Shown: positions 1 to 5,141 of the stretch, piece by piece
Position numbering within the stretch: the stretch's first letter is position 1
How the letters are laid out: the number at the start of each line of letters is the position of its first letter
NCBI GenBank assembly: GCA_016870695.1
Contig: VGAV01000133.1
Coordinates: 1-6,698, forward strand
Direction of reading: 5' to 3'
DNA length: 6,698 bases
From: Actinomycetota bacterium
GTDB lineage: Bacteria; Actinomycetota; Actinomycetes; Actinomycetales; Microbacteriaceae
Made by a program: the position numbers and the translations under genes
Notes under the pieces: generated by a model
Database searches by the model: none
The model's input: the letters and a program-made list of their open reading frames with translations, nothing else
What the model was told of the DNA's origin: nothing

Positions 1-2
1 GC

Positions 3-410
3 TACGGCGGGGGCGGGAATGGTTCCCGCCGAGGCGACGGGAATGGTGCTGCGGGTTCGCCAGAGATGCTCGGCCAGTTGCGACCGCGCCGAGTTCGCGG
101 TGCAGACGAAGACGATGCGGCGTGCGCGAAGCGTCGCGCGGGACGCTGAGACACCCTCGGGCTCTCGCTGCAGAGACACATAGGTGCGGCGGCGATCTCC
201 CTCGGAGCGGGTACGCGCGACGATGCCCGCTCTCTCGAGGACCTTGAGGTGGTGCGACAGCAGGTTCGATGTCATCCCGAGGCGCGTCAGCAGTTCTTGG
301 GGTGAGAGGTCTCCGGCTGTGAGCAGGTCGAGGATATGAAGCCTCGCAGGGTCGGCGAGGGCGGCGTAGCGAGCTGCTCGCTGCTCTCGGTCCGTTTGCT
401 CACTGTTCAT
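3..410 (-). CDS. arsRC: ArsR-ArsC fusion: arsenic regulator fused to LMW-phosphatase-type arsenate reductase (partial, runs off left edge)
   Basis: An open minus-strand frame starts at ATG 410 and runs without a stop through the left edge (136 residues visible). Residues about 10-82 form an ArsR-family winged helix: YAALADPARLHILDLL, recognition helix TSNLLSHHLKVLERAGIV and a wing ending in RRTYVSL. After a linker of about 15 residues a second domain begins: IVFVCTANSARSQLAEHLW, the C-x5-R-S phosphate loop of LMW-phosphatase-like arsenate reductases, with C103 as nucleophile and R109. The N-terminal half therefore binds DNA and the C-terminal half should reduce, or at least bind, arsenate. 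From memory, an arsRC2 fusion of this type is described in the Microbacterium sp. A33 ars cluster, where it represses its operon. The ArsR half has no cysteines, so the usual arsenite-thiol site is missing. It is divergent from the aquaporin operon. No clear Shine-Dalgarno precedes the ATG, so the start is the least certain point. Confidence 0.9.
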   Translation of the reverse strand, partial: MNSEQTDREQRAARYAALADPARLHILDLLTAGDLSPQELLTRLGMTSNLLSHHLKVLERAGIVARTRSEGDRRRTYVSLQREPEGVSASRATLRARRIVFVCTANSARSQLAEHLWRTRSTIPVASAGTIPAPAV

Positions 411-434
411 TGTGTCAATCTTGGTTGATATAGT
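406..434 (+). promoter_or_regulatory. Candidate promoter of the aquaporin-flavoprotein-arsC operon
   Basis: A good -10 hexamer TATAGT (429-434, five of six to consensus) follows a weak -35 TTCATT (406-411) at 17-bp spacing. Transcription would start near 441, leaving a leader of about 20 nt that carries the AAGGTGGGAG ribosome-binding region (446-455) before ATG 460. The -35 overlaps the first codons of the divergent arsRC gene. Assigned by eye; the -35 is poor. Confidence 0.5.
415..428. promoter_or_regulatory. Candidate ArsR-type operator (interrupted palindrome)
   Basis: TCAATCTTGGTTGA is an imperfect dyad with TCAA and TTGA ends six bases apart. It occupies most of the spacer between the proposed -35 and -10 of the aquaporin promoter, where a bound repressor would block RNA polymerase. 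It lies 4 nt upstream of the arsRC start codon, so one site could control both directions. TCAA/TTGA half-sites are plausible for ArsR/SmtB repressors. The preceding TG gives TGTCAAT (413-419), which recurs in the other ars control region at 5117-5123. Confidence 0.5.
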
Positions 435-459
435 GTGGCGGCGTCAAGGTGGGAGAAGC

Positions 460-1179
460 ATGAATCGAACGTGGATTGCGTCGGCTGCGGCGGAGGCGCT
501 GGGGACCGGCGCGCTGGTGTGCATCGTGGTGGGCTCTGGCATTGCGGCATCCTCGCTGTCGGATGACGTGGGTGTCCAGTTGCTGGCTAACAGCTTCGCA
601 ACCGCTCTCGGCCTCGCTGTGCTGATCGCCGCGCTGGGGCCGGTGTCCGGCGCCCACCTGAATCCCGCGGTCTCACTGGTCGACGCCGTCCGCGGCGCAG
701 AACCGCGGACAGAGCGCATCCGTCGCGCCGCCGTCTTCGTCGTTGCTCAGCTTGTCGGTGCGGTCGGCGGCAGCGTGCTGGCCAACGCCATGTTCGACGT
801 GCCCCAGGGGATGTCGACCACGGCCCGCGACGGGTTCGGCGTCCTGATGGGTGAGGTCGTGGCGACGGCCGGACTGATCGTGGTCGTCATGCTGGCCGCG
901 CACCATGGCGCCGGACGATCCGTCGCGCTGTGGGTCGCCGCCTACATCGGCAGCGCGTACTGGTTCACCAGCTCCACCTCGTTCGCAAACCCCGCCGTCA
1001 CCGTGGGCCGGATGTTCACCGACACCTTCGCCGGGGTCTCCCCCGCGTCCGCCGTGCCCTTCGTCCTCGCGCAGCTCGCAGGCGCCGTCATCGGAGTTCT
1101 CATCGTGACCCTGCTCACCGCGGCGGACACAAAATCTCGCACAACGACCATCCCGGCTACTTCTACCTCCATCACCTGA
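460..1179 (+). CDS. aqpS: AqpS-like aquaglyceroporin (MIP family), probable arsenite channel
   Basis: This 239-residue, six-helix inner-membrane MIP channel probably passes arsenite, or methylarsenicals, down their gradient. Both half-helix motifs are present: GAHLNPAVS (NPA 68-70) and SFANPAVTVGR (NPA 177-179). The residue after the second NPA, normally the selectivity-filter arginine (NPAR), is Val180, as I recall for ars-operon AqpS channels of the Sinorhizobium meliloti type; this suggests a wider, less polar pore than a water or glycerol channel. The soluble C-terminal tail is Thr-rich. An in-frame ATG exists at 412, but ATG 460 is preferred because GGGAG (451-455) lies 4 nt upstream and the protein then begins directly before helix 1; the earlier start would also lie upstream of the predicted transcription start. 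It is the first gene of an operon with a flavoprotein and arsC, 16 nt before the next start. Transport direction and substrate are inferred from context. Confidence 0.9.
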   Translation: MNRTWIASAAAEALGTGALVCIVVGSGIAASSLSDDVGVQLLANSFATALGLAVLIAALGPVSGAHLNPAVSLVDAVRGAEPRTERIRRAAVFVVAQLVGAVGGSVLANAMFDVPQGMSTTARDGFGVLMGEVVATAGLIVVVMLAAHHGAGRSVALWVAAYIGSAYWFTSSTSFANPAVTVGRMFTDTFAGVSPASAVPFVLAQLAGAVIGVLIVTLLTAADTKSRTTTIPATSTSIT

Positions 1180-1195
1180 CCCTGAAGGACTGCTC

Positions 1196-2581
1196 ATGCA
1201 CATCGTCGCCATCGGCGGAAGCGACGCCGGTATCTCCGCCGCCCTCCGTGCCCGCGAGCTGGACCCGACCGTCGACGTCACCGTCGTTGTCGCGGACGCT
1301 TACCCGAACTATTCGATCTGCGGCATCCCCTACTTCTTCTCCGGCGAGGTGCAGCCCTGGCAATCCCTGGCCCACCGCACCGCCGCCGACCTCGAGGCGA
1401 CCGGCATGCGACTGCGCCTGGACACCCTCGCCACGGACATCGACGTGTCCGGCCACCGGCTTCACCTCCGCGGGGCAGAAGGCACGGAGAGCCACCTCGA
1501 CTACGACGCGCTCGTCGTCGGTACCGGCGCCCTGCCCGCCTACGCGGGAATCGACGGTCTGGACAGGCTCGGTCCCACCGACGGCGTCCATGTCATCCAT
1601 TCGATGGGCGACACCTTCGCGCTCGGCGACGACCTGAACGCGCGCAACCCTCGCAGCGCCATCATCATCGGTGCCGGCTACGTCGGGTTGGAGATGGCTG
1701 AGGCCTTCACCGCCCGCGGTATCCAGGTCACCCAGCTGCAACGCGGGCCCGAGGTGCTCTCGACCCTCGACGCCGAACTCGGCGCCCTCGTCCGGGAGGA
1801 GCTCCACGCGCACGGCGTGATCGTGCACACCGGCACCGTCGTCCGCGGCGTCGAGAAGACCCCGACCGGGCTGACTGTCCACGCGGTCACCGACGGCGCG
1901 CCCCGTGACTACACGGCCGATCTCGTTCTCGCCGTCGTCGGTGTTCGACCGAACACCGACCTGCTGCAGCGTGCGGGCGCATCGCTCGGGGCGGGTTCTG
2001 CAGTCATCGTGGACGAAGCCATGCGGACCGGGCTTCCCGACGTGTTCGCCGCCGGTGACGGCGTCATCACCCACCACCGACTGCTCGGCCAGACGTACCT
2101 GCCGCTCGGGACCACCGCGCACAAGCAAGGCCGCGTCGCCGGCGAGAACGCCCTGGGCGGGGCGGCCCGGTTCGCCGGCTCGGTTGGCACGCAGGTTGTG
2201 AAAGTGTTCGACCTCGTCGCGTCCCGCACCGGACTGCGTCACCACGAGGCGGAGGCCGCGGGCTTCGCCCCGGCGACCACCCACAGCGTCGCCGACGACC
2301 ACAAGCGGTACTACCCCGGCGCACAGCCGATCAGTCTCCGCATCACCGGTGACCGGGTGACGGGTCGACTGATCGGTGCGCAGCTCGTGGGCCGTCTCGG
2401 CACCGAAACCGCCAAGCGCGTCGACACCTACGCTACTGCCCTGTTCGCAGGTCTCAGTGTGGACCAGGTCAGCGACCTCGACCTCTCATACACCCCGCCC
2501 CTCGGATCCCCGTGGGACGCCGTTCAGATCGCGACCCAAGCATGGTCGCGCCAGCACACCCGACTCGGAGCGCACGCATGA
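1196..2581 (+). CDS. FAD/NAD(P)-dependent disulfide-reductase-family flavoprotein (CoA-disulfide reductase/NADH oxidase-like)
   Basis: This 461-residue cytoplasmic flavoenzyme matches the single-cysteine branch of the pyridine-nucleotide disulfide oxidoreductases (CoA-disulfide reductase, NADH oxidase). The FAD Rossmann motif is MHIVAIGGSDAG (G7-G8-x3-G12). C42 in YSICGIPYFFSG matches the redox-cysteine position of that branch. The NAD(P) motif is IIIGAGYVGLE (156-166), and a second FAD contact is DVFAAGDG (282-289). The C-terminal dimerisation domain ends with DLDLSYTPPLGSPWD, also typical. No rhodanese domain follows. GAAGGA (1184-1189) lies 6 nt before the ATG. It sits between an arsenite channel and arsC, and its TGA overlaps the arsC ATG, implying translational coupling. 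It may keep a low-molecular-weight thiol or mycoredoxin reduced for ArsC, or reduce an arsenic-thiol adduct; neither is shown by the sequence. Family assignment is strong, substrate unknown. Confidence 0.88.
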   Translation: MHIVAIGGSDAGISAALRARELDPTVDVTVVVADAYPNYSICGIPYFFSGEVQPWQSLAHRTAADLEATGMRLRLDTLATDIDVSGHRLHLRGAEGTESHLDYDALVVGTGALPAYAGIDGLDRLGPTDGVHVIHSMGDTFALGDDLNARNPRSAIIIGAGYVGLEMAEAFTARGIQVTQLQRGPEVLSTLDAELGALVREELHAHGVIVHTGTVVRGVEKTPTGLTVHAVTDGAPRDYTADLVLAVVGVRPNTDLLQRAGASLGAGSAVIVDEAMRTGLPDVFAAGDGVITHHRLLGQTYLPLGTTAHKQGRVAGENALGGAARFAGSVGTQVVKVFDLVASRTGLRHHEAEAAGFAPATTHSVADDHKRYYPGAQPISLRITGDRVTGRLIGAQLVGRLGTETAKRVDTYATALFAGLSVDQVSDLDLSYTPPLGSPWDAVQIATQAWSRQHTRLGAHA

Positions 2582-2973
2582 CCACCCCCACCGTCCTCTT
2601 CATCTGCACCCACAACGCCGGACGCTCGCAGCTCGGGGCGCACCTCATGAACGACGTCTCGGAAGGACGAGTCCGCGCCATCAGCGGAGGCGTCGCGCCT
2701 GCCGACGCCGTGAACCCCGCCATCGCCGCAACACTCGCCGAGCTCGGCATCGACACCACGAAGGCCATCCCCCGCGCCGTCACCGCCGAGGACCTCGCCA
2801 CAGCCGACGTCGTGGTCACGATGAAGCCGAACCTCGACCTACCGGGCCCGATCCACGGCGAACACGTCCAGTGGAGCTTCCCCGACCCCGCGAACTGGAA
2901 TGCCGACGGCGCCCGGGGCATGCGCGACGCAGTGCGCGAAGCCGTCGAGGAGCTGGAGCAGCGCCTGCGCTAA
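2578..2973 (+). CDS. arsC: Arsenate reductase, LMW-phosphatase fold, single-cysteine (mycothiol-type)
   Basis: The 131-residue cytoplasmic enzyme reduces arsenate to arsenite. The N-terminal P-loop is VLFICTHNAGRSQ, with nucleophile C10, R16 and S17. The family's acid/base aspartate is D103 in the DPANW motif. C10 is the only cysteine: the distal pair that thioredoxin-coupled ArsC proteins use (Cys82/Cys89 of the S. aureus plasmid enzyme) is absent, and that loop reads VVTMKPNLDLP. This is the pattern of actinobacterial enzymes that form an arseno-mycothiol adduct resolved by mycoredoxin, as known for Corynebacterium glutamicum ArsC1/ArsC2. ATG 2578 lies in an ATGA overlap with the flavoprotein stop, so it is probably translated by coupling; an in-frame ATG at 2512 would bury 66 nt inside the upstream gene and is unlikely. 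Its TAA overlaps the stop of the convergent gene by 4 nt. Confidence 0.93.
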   Translation: MTTPTVLFICTHNAGRSQLGAHLMNDVSEGRVRAISGGVAPADAVNPAIAATLAELGIDTTKAIPRAVTAEDLATADVVVTMKPNLDLPGPIHGEHVQWSFPDPANWNADGARGMRDAVREAVEELEQRLR

Positions 2974-3209
2974 CGCCCAAGCGCTGCGCGCAGCACATGC
3001 TCGCCGTCGCCGGTGAGGCGGATCATCTCTTCCTCACCGGCGACCCACCCCAGATTCACGAGGCGCCAGAGCGTCTCATCACGCATCCGCGGAAGCCTCA
3101 CCCGATGCGCCGGGCTGAGGTCCGGCCTGCGCTCTTCCCACGCCGTCAGAATGCCGTCCCGCGTGAGGGAACCGCCCGCGGACAGAATCTCCAGGACAAG
3201 GAGCCTCAC
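2970..3209 (-). CDS. Small putative winged-helix protein, third gene of the arsO operon
   Basis: I do not recognise the family. From GTG 3209 the product is 79 residues. It has an N-terminal helix (LLVLEILSAGG), a second helical stretch (DGILTAWEERRP), a helix with recognition-helix character (RMRDETLWRLVNLGWV) and a short strand-turn-strand MIRLTGDGEHVL. The last resembles the wing and final helix of small winged-helix proteins, so a DNA-binding role is possible but unproven. The start is uncertain: GTG 3209 falls 5 nt after the arsN stop, while GTG 3245 in the same frame would overlap arsN by 31 nt and lengthen helix 1 by AAVDAARHLTG. Neither has a strong ribosome-binding site, so expression probably depends on coupling to arsN. 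Longer versions of the frame upstream only shadow arsN. The TAG stop overlaps the arsC TAA tail to tail. Confidence 0.6.
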   Translation of the reverse strand: MRLLVLEILSAGGSLTRDGILTAWEERRPDLSPAHRVRLPRMRDETLWRLVNLGWVAGEEEMIRLTGDGEHVLRAALGR

Positions 3210-3214
3210 CCCGG

Positions 3215-3754
3215 TCAGGTGACGGGCGGCGTCGACCGCGGCCACGTGCGGCCGTTCATCGTGCTGCGCCGCTCGATGAGCAACGTGTCTCGCCACTGCC
3301 CAGCCCATGGGCCGACGAGGGAGCGGGCGATGCGTTCGCGGCGGCCGACCTCTCGGAAACCCCGCGCCTGGTGAAGGCGGATGGATGCCGTGTTCTCGGG
3401 GAACACGCTGGATTGGACCGTCCACACCCCATTCATCTCTGCGACGGCGATGAACGCTCGAAGCAGAGCCGCGCCCACACCCCGGCCTTGAGCCGACGAA
3501 GCAACGTAGACGGAGTGTTCAACCACGCCACGGTAAGCGGCGCGGGTCGACACGGGCGCGGCGGCCACCCAACCCACGACCGCCCTCGTGTCGTTGACGG
3601 CGACGAGCCGCCCGAACCTCGTCTTGCCGCCGTCGAAGGCGTCCCACGTGGGCGTTTCGGTCTCGAACGTGGCGTTGCCACCCTCGATGCCCTCGCGGTA
3701 GATGTCCTCGACCGCTGCCCAATCGGCGCGTTCGAGCGCCCGCACCATCGTCAT
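3215..3754 (-). CDS. arsN: ArsN-type GNAT N-acetyltransferase (phosphinothricin acetyltransferase-like)
   Basis: The product (179 residues from ATG 3754) is a GNAT enzyme close in pattern to the phosphinothricin acetyltransferase (Pat/Bar) group. It has the N-terminal block VEDIYREGIEGGNATFE with PTW at 35-37, the central YRGVVEHSVYV (74-84), the acetyl-CoA loop QGRGVG (89-94) and the C-terminal ENTASIRLHQARGF (120-133). Ars-operon members are called ArsN. Pseudomonas putida ArsN1 acetylates arsinothricin, an arsenic glutamate analogue built like phosphinothricin, so N-acetylation of an organoarsenical amino acid is the likeliest role; phosphinothricin or methionine sulfoximine are alternatives. 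Start: ATG 3754 lies 1 nt after the arsO stop and gives the usual family N-terminus; ATG 3775 would overlap arsO by 20 nt and add seven residues. Neither has a strong ribosome-binding site, which fits coupled translation from arsO. Confidence 0.87.
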   Translation of the reverse strand: MTMVRALERADWAAVEDIYREGIEGGNATFETETPTWDAFDGGKTRFGRLVAVNDTRAVVGWVAAAPVSTRAAYRGVVEHSVYVASSAQGRGVGAALLRAFIAVAEMNGVWTVQSSVFPENTASIRLHQARGFREVGRRERIARSLVGPWAGQWRDTLLIERRSTMNGRTWPRSTPPVT

Positions 3755-3755
3755 G

Positions 3756-5060
3756 TCAGCAGCATCCACCGGCATCCGTCGAACACACGCCCGTCGCGGG
3801 CAGGGACAGCTCGACGCGCGAAGCAGCCGCCAGATCGCCGGCGAGCCACGCCGCTACGGAGCGGATCTGCTCGTATCCGGTGGCGAGGAGGAAGGTGGGG
3901 GCGCGGCCATAGGACTTCATGCCGACTATGAAGAACCCGTGCTCGGGATGGGTGAGCTCACGGAAGCCGTGCGGCTCGACCGTGCCGCACGAGTGCACGT
4001 TCGGGTCGATCAGCGGCGCGAGCAGCCGGGGCGCCTCCACGATGGCATCCAAATCCGTACGGATCTCTCGAAGCGGCGCCAGGTCCGGCCGGAAGCCGGT
4101 CGCGTTGACCACGACATCGGCGTCCAGCGAGGCGGGCTCACCCTGACGGCGTCCTCGCAGGCGAACCCCGCCAGCGGTGGCCTCGACATCGTCGATCTCG
4201 AACGAATCGACCTTCTCCACCTTTCCGGACGCGACGTAGCGGTCGACACGAGCACCGAGCTGAGCCCTATTTACGAGCTCATCCTCGGCAGAAGAGGACA
4301 CGCGGACAGCCGTGGCGTTGCGAATGAGCCAGCTGATGCGCGTGCCCGGCTCATCTCGCTGAAGCTGGACGAGGGCGATGAGAGTGTTTGCCGCAGAGTG
4401 TCCCGCCCCGACGACGACAGCGTGCCTGCCGGCGAACAGCTCGCGGTCGCGACCGAGCACGTTAGGAAGCGCGTGCGTGACACGGTCGGTCATGGCGGTG
4501 TCCTCCGCCGGGCTCAATCCTGCCGAGAGCAGCGGGTTGGGCGAGTGGTAGGTACCGGAGGCATCCAGTACCGCGCGCGCCAAGATCTGCTCTGTCTCCC
4601 CTTCTGCGTTGACGCGGATGACGAACGGCGTGGTGTCACGGCCCGCGGACCGGGTGCGGTCCATTCCTTCCCGGCTCACCGCCGTCACCCGCGTGTCGTA
4701 GCGGACATGACGCGCGATCACCGGCAGCGCAGCGAGGGGCCGGAGGTACTCATCGACCAATTCCTGCCCGGAAGGCGCGCGGTTCTCGTTCACGGGGCCG
4801 TTCCAGTCCGCTTCCTGCAGGAGGCGCCGCGCGACCGGGTCGATAACCTCCCGCCACGCCGAGAACAGCCGGACGTGTCCCCACTCTTCAACGGCGGCTG
4901 CGGGACCGGAGGCAGCCTCAACAACGATGAAGTCGATCCCTCGATCTGCGAGGTGTGCCGCGGCGGCGAGGCCGACGGGTCCGGCGCCGATGACGACGAC
5001 CGGGAGCGTTGCGAGACGGTCGGTCAGACGCGGCCGGGGGGTCAGAGTCAATGTCGACAC
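3756..5060 (-). CDS. arsO: ArsO-like FAD/NAD(P)-binding flavoprotein (monooxygenase-like) with C-terminal cysteines
   Basis: This 434-residue cytoplasmic flavoprotein has two Rossmann motifs: VVVIGAGPVG for FAD (G25-G30, with E48 ending strand 2) and VVVGAGHSAANT for NAD(P)H (G218 onward). DASGTYHSPNP (166-176) lies where flavin monooxygenases carry their linking motif, and NATGFRPD is the usual later FAD-domain motif. The layout fits the flavin-monooxygenase/thioredoxin-reductase-like group called ArsO in ars clusters; substrate and reaction are not established to my knowledge. The end is unusual: C426, then C433-C434 as the last two residues (GVCSTDAGGCC), a vicinal pair that could bind trivalent arsenic or serve as a redox thiol. 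GTG 5060 is well supported by AAGGAG (5071-5066) 5 nt upstream. It is the first gene of an operon with arsN and a small gene, divergent from arsR. Confidence 0.87.
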   Translation of the reverse strand: MSTLTLTPRPRLTDRLATLPVVVIGAGPVGLAAAAHLADRGIDFIVVEAASGPAAAVEEWGHVRLFSAWREVIDPVARRLLQEADWNGPVNENRAPSGQELVDEYLRPLAALPVIARHVRYDTRVTAVSREGMDRTRSAGRDTTPFVIRVNAEGETEQILARAVLDASGTYHSPNPLLSAGLSPAEDTAMTDRVTHALPNVLGRDRELFAGRHAVVVGAGHSAANTLIALVQLQRDEPGTRISWLIRNATAVRVSSSAEDELVNRAQLGARVDRYVASGKVEKVDSFEIDDVEATAGGVRLRGRRQGEPASLDADVVVNATGFRPDLAPLREIRTDLDAIVEAPRLLAPLIDPNVHSCGTVEPHGFRELTHPEHGFFIVGMKSYGRAPTFLLATGYEQIRSVAAWLAGDLAAASRVELSLPATGVCSTDAGGCC

Positions 5061-5065
5061 GAAGG

Positions 5066-5071
5066 CTCCTT
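5066..5071 (-). promoter_or_regulatory. Ribosome-binding site fixing the GTG start of arsO
   Basis: The minus strand reads AAGGAG five bases before GTG 5060. This strong Shine-Dalgarno supports a non-ATG start and rules out a longer N-terminus. Confidence 0.8.
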
Positions 5072-5093
5072 CATAGATGAATGTCGATGGCTG

Positions 5094-5122
5094 ATCGTGG
5101 TTGCTATATCGACGTTTGTCAA
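5094..5122 (-). promoter_or_regulatory. Candidate arsO promoter
   Basis: The minus strand carries a consensus -35 TTGACA (5122-5117). With a 17-bp spacer the -10 position reads CACGAT (5099-5094), which keeps A and T at two key positions but is otherwise weak. The -35 lies inside the inverted repeat at 5106-5125, so a bound ArsR would cover it. The predicted leader is about 25-30 nt and includes the AAGGAG site. Confidence 0.45.
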
Positions 5123-5125
5123 TAT
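5106..5125. promoter_or_regulatory. Candidate ArsR operator between arsO and arsR
   Basis: ATATCGAC and GTCAATAT are inverted arms matching at seven of eight positions around GTTT. The right arm is reused in a second near-palindrome, GTCAATATCGAC (5118-5129), so ATATCGAC occurs twice in direct orientation (5106-5113, 5122-5129). A perfect 8-bp palindrome GACTAGTC follows at 5127-5134. The cluster sits 8-36 nt upstream of the arsR ATG and over the arsO -35. Autoregulation of arsR and repression of the arsO operon are inferred. It shares TGTCAAT with the left control region. Confidence 0.6.
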
Positions 5126-5141
5126 CGACTAGTCTCGATGC

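Noticed and set aside
412..459. N-terminal extension of the aquaporin to ATG 412
   Set aside because: It would translate the operator and -10 region, has no ribosome-binding site, and adds polar residues not expected before helix 1.
1172..2302. Long open frame antisense to the flavoprotein (376 codons)
   Set aside because: It mirrors a gene with clear FAD and NAD motifs. The translation is a low-complexity mix typical of antisense frames in high-GC DNA.
2970..2973. Terminator between arsC and the convergent gene
   Set aside because: The stops overlap, and no GC-rich hairpin with a T-run was found on either strand nearby.
2376..3374. Plus-strand open frame across the end of the flavoprotein, arsC and beyond (332 codons)
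   Set aside because: It is extremely rich in Arg, His and Pro and crosses two well-supported genes out of frame.
3210..3425. Upstream extension of the small wHTH frame as far as 3425
   Set aside because: This part only shadows arsN in another frame. The plausible starts are GTG 3209 or GTG 3245.
3702..5132. Long plus-strand open frame opposite arsO and the start of arsN (476 codons)
   Set aside because: The minus strand carries two Rossmann motifs and a good ribosome-binding site. The plus-strand translation is Arg/Gly/Asp-rich with no recognisable domain.
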